64,000 bases of DNA from JAWRCU01 sp033542235 (GCF_033542235.1 NZ_JAWRCU010000012.1:62001-126000); one strand, 5' to 3'. Shown: positions 8,676 to 17,223, numbered from the stretch's first letter. Notes: generated by a model from the letters alone, not told the origin. Translations and numbers: made by a program.

Positions 8676-11159
8676 ATGAAAGCCAGCCGCCGAAAACCTG
8701 CAATCAAGCCGAACTCGGAACCTAAGCTCTCACGCACCCAGGCGCCCACAGACCTGTCGCCGGCGGATTGGCAGCGCGGTCTTCGGCGCCAGTTCGGCCG
8801 CGAGCAGGCGTTCGGGATCGAGAATCTGGGCAGCGAGCCGTTCTTCTCCGAGTTCCGGGTCAGCAATCCCCTATCGAAATCCAGCTACCGCGTGGTGATT
8901 CGGGGTCGCGGGCCCGGTGGCAATTTTTGTTCTTGCCCCGACTACTCCACGAGCGAGCTCGGCACTTGCAAGCACATCGAGTTCACGCTTGGCCGTCTGG
9001 AGAAGAAGCGCGGCGCGAAGACCGCGTTCGCGAGGGGCTACCAGCCGGCGTTTTCCGAGCTCTATTTGCGCACCGACGGCAAGCGCCGCGTGCACTTTCG
9101 GGCTGGATCGGATTGTCCGCCGGCAATGAAGGCGGCCGCCGACGGCCTGTTCGACGCCAAACGCAACGGCGTGCTGCCGGAGGAGCGCTTTGGCGCGCTG
9201 GAGCAATTCATGAGCCTGGCGGCAGGCTCCGGCCATGAGTTGCGGGCCTACGATGATGCTCTCGATTTCATCGCAAGCAAGCGGGACGCGGAACGGCGAG
9301 CCGCGAAGCTTGAGGAACTGTTCCCACGCGGTCCTGCCGACCCTGCGCTGCTGGGGCTTCTGAAGGTGCCGCTCTATCCCTATCAGGCCGAGGGCGCGCT
9401 GTTCGCGGTGCGCGCCGGCCGGGCGCTGATCGGCGACGATATGGGATTGGGCAAGACCATACAGGCCATCGCCGCGACAGAAATACTGGCGCGGCATTTC
9501 GGTGTCTCCAAAGTGCTGGTGGTTTGTCCTGCCTCGCTCAAATACCAGTGGCAAAGCGAGATTGCGCGTTTCGCGGGACGACACGGAGAGAATGCCGCAC
9601 GCGTCATCAACGGCGGCAGGGCGCAGCGGCAGAAGGACTACGCCCTGGACGACTTCTTCAAGATCACGAACTACGAGAAGCTCTGGGCGGATCTCGACCT
9701 GATCGCCGCCTGGGCGCCCGAATTGGTGATTGTCGATGAAGCGCAACGGGTCAAGAACTGGAATACCATTGCGGCGCGTGCCCTGAAGCGCATCGACAGT
9801 TCTTACGCGATCGTGCTTAGCGGGACGCCTCTGGAAAACAAGCTGGAAGAACTGATCTCCATCGTGCAGTTTGTCGATCAGCACCGGCTGGGACCGACCT
9901 GGAAGCTGTTGCACGAGCACCAGGTCAAGGATGAAGCCGGACGCGTCACCGGCTACACCCGCTTGGACAAGATCGGCCAGACATTGGAGCCGATCATGAT
10001 CCGTCGGCACAAATCCGAGGTGTTGCGGCAATTGCCAAGCCGGACCGACCAGAACCTGCTGGTGCCGATGACCGAGATGCAGATGCTCTACCACCAGGAA
10101 AACGCCGATGTGGTGGCGAGGATCGTCCAGCGCTGGCGCAAGACCAAGTTTCTTTCGGACAAGGATCAGCGACGGCTCACCAGCGCACTGCAGAATATGC
10201 GGATGTCGTGCAACAGCACCTATCTGCTGGACCAGGAAACCGACCACGGTGTGAAGGCCGACGAGTTGGCGGCACTTTTCGACGATTTGTTCGCCGAGCC
10301 TGAGGCCAAGGCAGTGGTGTTTTCACAATGGACGCGAACCCACGAGATCATCATTCGGCGCCTCGAAGCGCGCGGGTTGGGATATGTCAGCTTCCACGGC
10401 GGCGTGCCATCTGAGAGGCGGCCGGCGCTGGTCGAGCGGTTCCGTGACGACCCTGCCTGCCGCGTGTTCCTGTCCACCGATGCCGGCAGCACAGGCCTCA
10501 ATCTGCAGCATGCGTCGACGCTGGTGAACATGGATCTTCCGTGGAACCCGGCAATTCTCGAGCAGCGCATCGCGCGCATTCATCGCATGGGGCAGGCGCA
10601 GCCGGTGCGGGTCATCAATTTCGTGGCAAAAGGCACGATCGAAGAGGGCATGCTTTCGGTACTGGCATTCAAGCGCTCCTTGTCGGCCGGAATTCTCGAC
10701 GGCGCCAGCGGCGAGATTTCGCTCGGTGGATCGCGCCTCAACCGCTTCATGAAGGACGTGGAAAACGTCACCGGGAACATGGGTGAGGGCGAGGCCGTCA
10801 CGCCGGCCGAGGAAGCGAAGAACATCGTCTCTGCCGATGACGCCGGGTCCGTGGAAGACGTAGATGCGGATGCAAGCCTTGGCGCTGGCGACACAGCCAT
10901 CGCTGAAACTGAGGGAACCGGGCTATTGCCGCGCGATACGGGTTCCGACCCGTGGCAAGCCTTGGCTGAGGTCGGTCTACAGTTTGTTGCCGCCTTGGCG
11001 GCCGCCAACGATCCCAACGCGCCTGCGCATCCATGGATCGAGCGCGATCGATCTACCGGTAGGAAAAGCCTGAAAATGCCGCTGCCGCCGCCGGAAACTG
11101 CTCGACAACTTGCCAATGTGCTTTCTGCACTCGCCGACAGCCTTCGCGGCAAGGTCTAG
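8676..11159 (+). CDS. SNF2-family helicase with N-terminal SWIM zinc finger
   Basis: 827 residues. A SWIM-type CxC...CxH zinc site lies at residues 85-100 (C85, C87, C98, H100). The SNF2 ATPase follows: Walker A GDDMGLGKT (about 253-261), DEAQ box IVDEAQRVKN (about 350), and the C-terminal helicase half with STDAGSTGLNLQHA and QRIARIHRMGQ. A C-terminal extension of about 130 residues is Asp/Glu/Ala-rich. Such proteins are RapA/HepA-like double-strand DNA translocases that remodel protein-DNA complexes; the SWIM finger probably binds DNA or protein. Start at ATG 8676 lacks a strong ribosome site. Confidence 0.92.
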   Translation: MKASRRKPAIKPNSEPKLSRTQAPTDLSPADWQRGLRRQFGREQAFGIENLGSEPFFSEFRVSNPLSKSSYRVVIRGRGPGGNFCSCPDYSTSELGTCKHIEFTLGRLEKKRGAKTAFARGYQPAFSELYLRTDGKRRVHFRAGSDCPPAMKAAADGLFDAKRNGVLPEERFGALEQFMSLAAGSGHELRAYDDALDFIASKRDAERRAAKLEELFPRGPADPALLGLLKVPLYPYQAEGALFAVRAGRALIGDDMGLGKTIQAIAATEILARHFGVSKVLVVCPASLKYQWQSEIARFAGRHGENAARVINGGRAQRQKDYALDDFFKITNYEKLWADLDLIAAWAPELVIVDEAQRVKNWNTIAARALKRIDSSYAIVLSGTPLENKLEELISIVQFVDQHRLGPTWKLLHEHQVKDEAGRVTGYTRLDKIGQTLEPIMIRRHKSEVLRQLPSRTDQNLLVPMTEMQMLYHQENADVVARIVQRWRKTKFLSDKDQRRLTSALQNMRMSCNSTYLLDQETDHGVKADELAALFDDLFAEPEAKAVVFSQWTRTHEIIIRRLEARGLGYVSFHGGVPSERRPALVERFRDDPACRVFLSTDAGSTGLNLQHASTLVNMDLPWNPAILEQRIARIHRMGQAQPVRVINFVAKGTIEEGMLSVLAFKRSLSAGILDGASGEISLGGSRLNRFMKDVENVTGNMGEGEAVTPAEEAKNIVSADDAGSVEDVDADASLGAGDTAIAETEGTGLLPRDTGSDPWQALAEVGLQFVAALAAANDPNAPAHPWIERDRSTGRKSLKMPLPPPETARQLANVLSALADSLRGKV

Positions 11160-11307
11160 TGATGTTTTGTGCAGCGATGCTTGTCGACCTGCTGAGGGGG
11201 CGGGTCGCCGGGCTCCACCCGGTGCACAGCCAGTAGGCGGAGGGCAGCCAGAGCGTTTTCACTCGTCGCTCTCCATGCCGGCCGAACCGTGGCAACTGCA
11301 GATTCGT

Positions 11308-11321
11308 TTGATCTGGCGCAA
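11308..11321. promoter_or_regulatory. FixK/FNR-type box (variant right half)
   Basis: TTGATCTGGCGCAA fits the relaxed FixK2 consensus TTGA/C-N6-T/GCAA. With the box centred at -41.5, transcription would start near 11356, 18 nt before the ATG of the flavin-binding protein gene at 11374. The same right half-site (CGCAA) recurs in the box at 32592. Confidence 0.6.
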
Positions 11322-11373
11322 AGCAAGCCGGCTCAAGGCAGTGCATGTCTCGTGGAGCATTGAGGGCTAACCC

Positions 11374-11886
11374 ATGAGACAGTCTTTTCAGGCACGAATC
11401 GTCGAAATCCTCTCTCGGTGCACGGACATGACCATCGCGACGGTGCGTCCGGATGGCGCCCCGCAAGCTACGGTCGTTTCCTTCGCCCATGACGGGCTGC
11501 TGATCTATTTCGGCTGCGCTGCGGATGCGCAGAAAGCGAAGAACCTCGCGCATGACCGGCGCGTCTCGATTACCATGACGGCCCCTTACAAAAGTTGGGC
11601 AGAGATTCAGGGCCTCTCGATGGCGGGCGAGGCGAGCGAGGTGATGACTGCGCATGAGGAGGCGGCAGTCGGGGAGCTGATGTTGAAGCGCTTTCCGCAG
11701 CTGTCCGAGATGCAGCCGCCCGACGCCAGCGCCCTCAAGCTGTTCCGGGTGCGGCCGTCGCTGGTCTCGATCCTGGATTATAGCCGAGGCTTCGGCCACA
11801 CGGATCTCGTTGCGGTCAATGCCGACGATATCACGGCGAGCCGTGGAAGTCTGCACCATCCGGACTTGCTTGCAGTGGGAGCATGA
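11374..11886 (+). CDS. Pyridoxamine 5'-phosphate oxidase-like flavin-binding protein
   Basis: 170 residues with a split-barrel FMN-binding fold pattern: MTIATVRPDGAPQATVVSF, then LIYFGCAADAQKAKNLAHDR and VSITMTAPYKSWAEIQG. These match the PNPOx-like (general-stress FMN-binding) family, which bind FMN, F420 or heme. Its stop overlaps the start of the next gene by ATGA, so the two are translationally coupled. A FixK-type box lies 18 nt upstream of the predicted leader. It could reduce a small electrophile or act in stress protection; the substrate is unknown. Confidence 0.82.
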   Translation: MRQSFQARIVEILSRCTDMTIATVRPDGAPQATVVSFAHDGLLIYFGCAADAQKAKNLAHDRRVSITMTAPYKSWAEIQGLSMAGEASEVMTAHEEAAVGELMLKRFPQLSEMQPPDASALKLFRVRPSLVSILDYSRGFGHTDLVAVNADDITASRGSLHHPDLLAVGA

Positions 11887-12296
11887 CGATGCAAATCCAG
11901 CACGCAGCTATCTGGCTCGATCACTGCGAGGCCAAGGTCTTTTACCTCAGTCGCGATGGCTACGACCTGGCGACGATCTCGACGGAGCTGCCTCACCATC
12001 AGACCCACAACAAGGCGGGAACGATCGAGGGAAAACGCGCCACACCCGACCAATCCTTCTATCGCGAGATCGTCGCGGCACTCGAGCCTGCAGCGGAATG
12101 GTTGATCACCGGACCAAGCTCTGCGCGCGACGAGCTGGCCAGCTTTGTTCGCACTCAGGAGCCGCGACTCGCCACCCGCATCATCGGCATCGAGCCCGTC
12201 GACCATCCTACGGATGGCGAGATTGTCGCTCACGCGCGCGCCTTCTTCAAAGGCGCGGACCGAATGCTTGGCGGAGAAGGTGTCCACCCGCGCTAG
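11883..12296 (+). CDS. Bacterial eRF1-like protein (host-attachment / 'translational machinery' family)
   Basis: 137 residues. The start AAIWLDHCEAKVFYLSRDGY and the segment EWLITGPSSARDELASFVR followed by IIGIEPVDHPTDGEIVAHA are characteristic of a small family annotated in databases as translational machinery or host-attachment protein, related to the middle/C-terminal domains of release factor eRF1. The role is not established; bacterial eRF1-like proteins are suspected to act on stalled ribosomes or RNA. It is coupled to the upstream PNPOx-like gene by an ATGA overlap and so may be induced with it at low oxygen. Confidence 0.7.
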   Translation: MTMQIQHAAIWLDHCEAKVFYLSRDGYDLATISTELPHHQTHNKAGTIEGKRATPDQSFYREIVAALEPAAEWLITGPSSARDELASFVRTQEPRLATRIIGIEPVDHPTDGEIVAHARAFFKGADRMLGGEGVHPR

Positions 12297-12449
12297 CGGA
12301 GACGTCGGCTTCACATCTTGGAGAAGACTCATTGAGAAAGGCCGCGAGCATCGCACGTATCATCTGACCAGGAGCGGATGTGGCGCCGCCGATGCTCCGC
12401 CTTGCAGCCGCGGCCTGGCAGCCCACAGCTGTTCCCAAAGGAGCCATTC

Positions 12450-12866
12450 ATGACATCGATCGGAAGCTTGGCGCGTGTCGCCGCAGTGCTGGCCGCAATC
12501 TTGGGTCTGGGCCCAACCAGTGTGCTCGCGCAGGGGGGAAGCATCCAGTCACCTGCGCCGCAGGGGGACCAGTCACCTGCTCAAGAGGAGATGGATCAGC
12601 AGCTGCCTCAACAGGGGATGGAGATGATGGGTCGCGGGATGATGGGCGGCGGGATGATGCCTCCCGGCCGAATGGGCAGAATGCGGACGCATATGCCATC
12701 CCAGCACATGCTGAAGATCCTCTTCGCCATCGCCGATACGAATGGTGACGGATCCATCTCTTTCGACGAGATCTCTGCGATCCAAAAGCGCATTTTCGAT
12801 CTGATCGACACGAACCACGACGGCAGGATCACGTTGGACGAGTTGAACGCCTTCCTGCAGGAGTAG
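12450..12866 (+). CDS. Exported Met-rich EF-hand protein
   Basis: 138 residues from ATG 12450, chosen for the AAAGGAG ribosome site at 12437-12443; a longer frame from 12378 is unlikely. A signal peptide (residues 1-27, ending SVLAQ) is followed by a Gln/Pro linker and a segment very rich in Met, Gly and Arg (MEMMGRGMMGGGMMPPGRMG). Two canonical EF-hand loops come next, DTNGDGSISFDE and DTNHDGRITLDE. It probably binds Ca2+ in the periplasm; the Met-rich stretch could bind soft metals such as copper. It is convergent with the two-component operon. Confidence 0.85.
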   Translation: MTSIGSLARVAAVLAAILGLGPTSVLAQGGSIQSPAPQGDQSPAQEEMDQQLPQQGMEMMGRGMMGGGMMPPGRMGRMRTHMPSQHMLKILFAIADTNGDGSISFDEISAIQKRIFDLIDTNHDGRITLDELNAFLQE

Positions 12867-12937
12867 CTGCATGAAATCCAGCCACGCCCCATCGATCGGA
12901 TGGTAGCGCCGGCGTTGTGACCAGCGCGTCGAGGCTA

Positions 12938-14344
12938 TTACGGAGGGAGACCGCGTCCTGCCGATTGCTGGATGATCTGCCTCTGGCCGGTCGCGCCCCG
13001 TAGCTGAAAGGAGACTTCCAGACCGCCTATATCCGATTGCGCAAAACTTGGTACCGCGTCGTGCGCTGCAAGGATTTCGGCGACGATGGCCAGGCCAAGC
13101 CCGGCGCCGCCGCCGCTTTCGTCAAGTCGCGCGCCGCGCGCGATGAGCCGGGAAATGGCCGCCGGATCGACTGCCGGACCGTCGTCGGCAACGGTGAATT
13201 GAATATTCTTGTCCTCGAGAAGCGCGCCTATGCGCACACGGCCGCGTGCCGCGCGCGCCGCATTCTCCATCAGATTGCCGAGGACGTCGTTGAGATCGTC
13301 GGAGTCGACGGCAGCTGCGAGTGCTGCATCGATTTCGATTTCCCAGCCGATCGCCTCGCCGGCGGGCGTGCGCGCCAGCGTTCGCGCTATGGCTTCAACA
13401 GTCTGGCGAACGGGTGTGCGCAGCGTCGTCGAGGAATAACGGCGACGCGAGCGCGCAAGCTCCCTGTCGACGATACGTTGCATCTGGCGGGCAACGGCTT
13501 CGATATCGTCGGCCACGTCGTTCTGGTGTGCGGCCCTCAGCCTGACCACATCGCCGGCAAGTGCAGTGAGCGGCGTCTTCAGGCCGTGAGCGATGTCGGC
13601 GGCATGGTGCCTGGCCTGGCTCAGCGCACTTTGTTGCGCCTCGAGCAGACTGTTCACCTCGGCCACCAGCGGCGCAATCTCGGCCGGTGCCGCGAGAGAC
13701 AGGCGCTCGGCACGCCCCTCGCGCACGGCTGCTATGGCGGAGCGGATTCTGGCAAGGGGTTTCAGTCCTGCCCCCACTTGCAACCAGCCGGCGACGAGCA
13801 AGACCCCGGCAAGCAGGGCAAGGCCGGGCAGGAGATCGCGCCCGAACCCGGCCTCCAGAGCCTCTGTCTCGGCCTCGTTCACCGCGACGCTGATCCTGAC
13901 GGGACGTTCGCCTGAAGGCGTCTCCAGCAGGATCAGCCGCTCGTGCAGGATGACGTTGCGCTTGTCCGGTGCTTTGGAGCGGTGGGTGTGGGTCTCGCCT
14001 GTCTGCAGCGCATCGTCAGGCAAGGCAAGCTGCGCATCCCACAGCGAGACGGATCTGAGCAGGGCACCGTTGCTCTCGTCCAGCACCTGCCAGTAGAGCC
14101 CGCCAAACGGCCTCATGAACCTGGCGTCGGCGGGCTCGCGCGCGATGGTCAAGCGGCCGTCAGCGCCGACGCGCAGATTGCCGGAAAGCGTATCGATATA
14201 GGTATCGAGCTCCTGCTCGATACGGCGTTCCACATGCCGTCCGAACAGGGTGACGATGCCGGCTCCGGCGATTGCCACTGCCACTGCTGTTCCGATCAGC
14301 GAAAAGAGCAGCAGCCGCAGCCGGATCGATTGCAGCAGCTTCAT
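12938..14344 (-). CDS. Sensor histidine kinase (PhoQ-like)
   Basis: 468 residues from ATG 14344, overlapping the response regulator stop by ATGA. Two membrane segments (about 7-30 and 165-185) flank a periplasmic sensor region. The dimerisation helix carries the phospho-acceptor in HHAADIAHGLKTPLTAL. The ATPase domain shows the N-box NLMENAARAARG, a G1-type VADDGP and GAGLGLAIV. It resembles PhoQ/QseC-type kinases. Gene order PepSY-regulator-kinase and the divergent PepSY-cytochrome b561 pair suggest that it senses an envelope signal, perhaps a cation or redox state, and controls the cytochrome. Confidence 0.93.
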   Translation of the reverse strand: MKLLQSIRLRLLLFSLIGTAVAVAIAGAGIVTLFGRHVERRIEQELDTYIDTLSGNLRVGADGRLTIAREPADARFMRPFGGLYWQVLDESNGALLRSVSLWDAQLALPDDALQTGETHTHRSKAPDKRNVILHERLILLETPSGERPVRISVAVNEAETEALEAGFGRDLLPGLALLAGVLLVAGWLQVGAGLKPLARIRSAIAAVREGRAERLSLAAPAEIAPLVAEVNSLLEAQQSALSQARHHAADIAHGLKTPLTALAGDVVRLRAAHQNDVADDIEAVARQMQRIVDRELARSRRRYSSTTLRTPVRQTVEAIARTLARTPAGEAIGWEIEIDAALAAAVDSDDLNDVLGNLMENAARAARGRVRIGALLEDKNIQFTVADDGPAVDPAAISRLIARGARLDESGGGAGLGLAIVAEILAAHDAVPSFAQSDIGGLEVSFQLRGATGQRQIIQQSAGRGLPP

Positions 14345-15000
14345 GGCTCGCAGATCGAATAGCCGAAGCCGCGGTGGGTCTCGATGACGTCGGCCCCCAG
14401 CTTGCGGCGGACGCGGCCGACCAGAACTTCGACCGCATTCGATTCGCGATCGTAGAGTTCGCCCTGAAGTTGCTCGGCGAGTTCCTGTTGCGGGACGATT
14501 CGACCGCGCTGGTGCATAAGGTATGAAATCAGTCGGTACTCCTGAGGGGAGAGGGCGAGCGGGACGCCATTCCTGGAGACGCGCATCAGGCGCGTATCGA
14601 GCGTAATGTTTCCTGTGCGAATGAGCGGATTTGCAAGGCCGCTGCGCCGGCGCAGAATTGCCCGCAGCCGCGCGAGCAGCTCTTCCATGGCGAATGGTTT
14701 CGGCAGATAGTCGTCGGCACCGGCGTCGATCCCCTCGACACGCTCGCTCCAGGTGCCGCGCGCGGTCAGTACAAGCACGGGAAAATCGCGGCCGCTCGCC
14801 CGCCAGCGTTTGAGTACCGACATCCCGTCCATCTGCGGCAGGCCGAGATCCAGGACGACGGCGGCGTAGTCTTCCGTGTCGCCCTTGAACCACGCTTGCT
14901 CGCCGTCTCGCACGCAATCGACCACATAATGATGGGCCTCGAGCGCTGCCGTAAGGTCGGCTCGTATGCGGGGATCGTCTTCCACCAGCAGAATGCGCAT
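14341..15000 (-). CDS. OmpR-family response regulator
   Basis: 219 residues from ATG 15000 (MRILLVEDD); a TTG at 15006 overlaps the upstream stop and is less likely. The receiver has the acidic pair EDD at 8-10, the phospho-Asp in VVLDLGLPQMDG (about residue 51) and the lysine in LPKPFAMEELL. The C-terminal winged helix ends with RKLGADVIETHRGFGYSI. It is coupled to the kinase gene by an ATGA overlap and to the PepSY gene with a 2-bp gap. It resembles PhoP/QseB regulators. Confidence 0.94.
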   Translation of the reverse strand: MRILLVEDDPRIRADLTAALEAHHYVVDCVRDGEQAWFKGDTEDYAAVVLDLGLPQMDGMSVLKRWRASGRDFPVLVLTARGTWSERVEGIDAGADDYLPKPFAMEELLARLRAILRRRSGLANPLIRTGNITLDTRLMRVSRNGVPLALSPQEYRLISYLMHQRGRIVPQQELAEQLQGELYDRESNAVEVLVGRVRRKLGADVIETHRGFGYSICEP

Positions 15001-15002
15001 GA

Positions 15003-15347
15003 TCAATCGTCGTCGGCCTTCAGTGCCATGTAGCGGCCATTGCGGGCGTCGACTTTGACTTCGATCAGGTGGCCGCCCTCCAGCAGGATGTGGAATTCGT
15101 AGTAGGGCCGGCTGCCTTCCGACTCGAGCTCGGTTTCGACAATCTCGCCCGGATATCGCTCGCGCACCCCAGCGACGATTTCAGCAAGCGGCAGGAACTC
15201 GCCCGATTCGGCGCCCCGCCTCGCTCGCTCGGCACTCCTGTGTCGGTCCTGGTGCTGATCCTCTGCAAAGCAGAAAGCGGCGGTGGCAAGCACCAGCGCA
15301 ATTCCGCAGCACATGCTTCCAACCTTCGTCGCCACGCCCATCGGCAT
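15003..15347 (-). CDS. Exported PepSY-domain protein
   Basis: 114 residues if started at ATG 15347, where a signal peptide (MPMGVATKVGSMCCGIALVL...FAED) fits. A longer frame to 15638 crosses the divergent gene's region and is unlikely. The C-terminal part is a PepSY domain (LAEIVAGVRERYPGEIVETE, then YYEFHILLEGGHLIEVKVDA and RNGRYM). PepSY modules inhibit proteases or bind ligands in the envelope. As the first gene of the two-component operon it may modulate the sensor kinase; this role is inferred from position only. Confidence 0.85.
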   Translation of the reverse strand: MPMGVATKVGSMCCGIALVLATAAFCFAEDQHQDRHRSAERARRGAESGEFLPLAEIVAGVRERYPGEIVETELESEGSRPYYEFHILLEGGHLIEVKVDARNGRYMALKADDD

Positions 15348-15468
15348 CCGTTCGCATCGTTGAAATGACAAATCGCTGACGACCGTGCTCAGCGCTCCGT
15401 CACCGCGCGTCGTCGAAAACGCTGCCATCGCAACCAAGCGATAATTTCGACGAAAGAAAGGAAGCGGA

Positions 15469-15753
15469 ATGCGCACATTGATTTCCACCCTCGCATTGTT
15501 GGCCGTTGTTGCAGGTATCGGCAGTGCCTCTGCCGAGGACAAGCACAAGTGCGGCAATGCGGCCGAGAGCCAGTGGATGAGCAAGGATGCGATCAAGGCG
15601 AAGTTCGGCGCAGATGGGACAAAGGTGCGACAGGTCAAGGTCGAGGGCGGCTGCTATGAGGTTTATGCCGTCACCAAGGACGGCGCCAAGGTTGAGAAGC
15701 TCGTCAATCCCGTGACCGGCGAGGTGGTCGGCGGCGAGGACGAAGAGGGATGA
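15469..15753 (+). CDS. Small exported PepSY-like protein
   Basis: 94 residues with a clear signal peptide (MRTLISTLALLAVVAGIGSA, cleavage near SASAED). The mature part (WMSKDAIKAKFGADGTKVRQ, then VEGGCYEVYAVTKDGAKVEK and LVNPVTGEVV) has the PepSY-type fold and one Cys pair (CGNAAE and GGCYEV). An AAAGGAAG ribosome site precedes ATG 15469. Its stop overlaps the cytochrome b561 start by ATGA. Such proteins often sit beside cytochrome b561 genes controlled by a PhoPQ-like system; they may dock onto the cytochrome in the periplasm. Confidence 0.85.
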   Translation: MRTLISTLALLAVVAGIGSASAEDKHKCGNAAESQWMSKDAIKAKFGADGTKVRQVKVEGGCYEVYAVTKDGAKVEKLVNPVTGEVVGGEDEEG

Positions 15754-16313
15754 GCGCCGAAACCAATGTGATCGATGTCGGCCGCATATCGCGGCCGGCC
15801 ATGGTCCAGGTCTGGGACCCGCTGGTGCGGCTCTTCCACTGGTCGCTGGTCGGATCTTTCGCTTTCGCCTTCTTCACGGGCGACGAGTGGAAGGGCGCTC
15901 ATATCGTCGCGGGCTATATCGTCGGCGGCCTTGTTGCATTCCGCATCCTGTGGGGCATAGCCGGCCCGAAATACGCCCGCTTCGCAAGCTTCATCCGCGG
16001 CCCCATGGCGACGCTCCGCTACCTCAGGGATGCCCTGGCCTTCCGTGCACCGCGCCATCTTGGCCACAACCCGGCCGGCGGCGCGATGATCCTGGCATTG
16101 CTCGCGGCGAACGCGACCATCGCTGGAACCGGCTACATGATGACGACCGATGCCTACTGGGGCGTTGAATGGGTCGAGGAACTGCACAAGAGCATGGTCT
16201 ATGTGACGCTCGGCCTCATCGCGCTTCACGTCGGCGGCGTCGTGCTGGCCAGCATCGAACACCGCGAGAATCTGGTACGCTCCATGTTCACCGGAGTGAA
16301 GCGGCGGGATTGA
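15750..16313 (+). CDS. Cytochrome b561-type membrane protein
   Basis: 187 residues with four membrane segments. The first helix carries VWDPLVRLFHWSLVGSFAF, the classic Ni-hydrogenase/cytochrome b561 family start with a heme-ligand His; further His residues occur in EWKGAHIVAGYI, ELHKSMVYVTL and IALHVGGVVL. It probably carries two b hemes and passes electrons across the inner membrane. It is translationally coupled to the PepSY-like gene, which suggests a periplasmic partner. The electron donor and acceptor are unknown. Confidence 0.9.
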   Translation: MSAETNVIDVGRISRPAMVQVWDPLVRLFHWSLVGSFAFAFFTGDEWKGAHIVAGYIVGGLVAFRILWGIAGPKYARFASFIRGPMATLRYLRDALAFRAPRHLGHNPAGGAMILALLAANATIAGTGYMMTTDAYWGVEWVEELHKSMVYVTLGLIALHVGGVVLASIEHRENLVRSMFTGVKRRD

Positions 16314-16321
16314 TCGAAGAA

Positions 16322-16343
16322 CTGGCCGGCGAGCACCGGCCAG
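16322..16343. terminator. Hairpin, probable bidirectional terminator
   Basis: A perfect 8-bp stem CTGGCCGG (16322-16329) / CCGGCCAG (16336-16343) with a CGAGCA loop lies 9 bp after the cytochrome b561 stop and 35 bp from the stop of the convergent His-rich protein gene. There is no clear T-run, so termination efficiency is uncertain. Confidence 0.5.
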
Positions 16344-16377
16344 CTAGACTGCGGCGGTGGCGCCCCCGCCGCCTTTG

Positions 16378-16608
16378 TCAGGGCGTCGTCTTCTTGGTCG
16401 TGCTGGGGGCGGCGGAGGAGGAGGTGTGCCTCTTCTTCTTGACATGCCTGTGCTGAGCGGCCGAACCGGAATGTTGCCCGCTACGCTGCGTTTGGGTGTG
16501 CGGTGTGGCCGGTGTGGTTTGGGCATTCGCGTTAGTGGTCGCGAGAAGTGGTGCCATGAAGGCAAGCCCGAGGGCGAGGCCCAGAGCAGTGAGGAACGAC
16601 TTTTTCAT
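16378..16608 (-). CDS. Small exported Thr/His/Lys-rich protein
   Basis: 76 residues from ATG 16608, with AGGAAA as ribosome site 8 nt before. A signal peptide (MKKSFLTALGLALGLAFMAP, cleavage near NANAQ) is followed by a low-complexity tail of Thr, Ser, Gln, His and Lys (for example GSAAQHRHVKKKRHTSSSAA). No domain is recognised. It may be a structural or metal-binding envelope peptide; there is no functional evidence. Confidence 0.65.
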   Translation of the reverse strand: MKKSFLTALGLALGLAFMAPLLATTNANAQTTPATPHTQTQRSGQHSGSAAQHRHVKKKRHTSSSAAPSTTKKTTP

Positions 16609-16654
16609 AGACGATTTCCTGTCATGCTGAGTTTCCGCAGGCCATGGAGCTGGT

Positions 16655-16953
16655 TCAATCGATGTCGATCGGCTTCACTCCGAGCAGCTTGAGAGCTTTC
16701 GCGAGGGTCCGGATTCTTGTGCCCGCTTGTATTGCTCACACAGCCGGACTCCTTTCTTCTGAAGCACGCTCACCGCGGCGACCTGCTTGTCCGCGGGTTT
16801 TGCCTTGATGGCGTCGTCGACCTGCCGGCTGAGCCGGCTGCAACGCTCAGGCCGGGTGACCGTGACCTTGGCGAGGGACGGCGCGCTGCCGGCTGCGATC
16901 CAAGCAGTCGTCGGCATTGCAATCCCACAGTCGAGAGCACGATGCATCGGCAT
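16655..16953 (-). pseudogene. Probable frameshifted small exported protein
   Basis: One frame (from about 16953) encodes ...CSRLSRQVDDAIKAKPADKQ and KKGVRLCEQYKRAQ, then becomes an unlike sequence (ESGPSRKLSSCSE, stop 16675). A neighbouring frame continues with IRTLAKALKLLGVKPIDID and stops at 16655, a C-terminus typical of small rhizobial exported helical proteins. A single indel near 16715-16730 would join them. The N-terminal signal peptide is also unclear. The locus is either a decayed gene or carries a sequencing error. Confidence 0.4.
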
Positions 16954-17223
16954 CCCCGGTGCGGGGCGGCGCCTGCCATCCGGCGACCGCGTAGCATTTA
17001 TGGCCGCGCGGCTTTTCCCGAATTTTTCCGATTTGTTGATTTTTGTTTCTGGATTGTAGCGGCGACGGTCGGCGCTGAACTTAAGCGTCGCTTCTGCGAG
17101 GGCCAGCCGACAAGGTGATAAGCGACCTCGACCTCACCTGGCAACCCCCATTTGGAGCGCAGGCCGACTTCCACGCCACTCACCGCCGCCGACAGCTTCA
17201 GTCGGTTAGGCTCTAGTCCAAGG

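Noticed and set aside
8871..10247. 458-residue minus-strand frame
   Set aside because: Antisense shadow of the SNF2 helicase in high-GC DNA.
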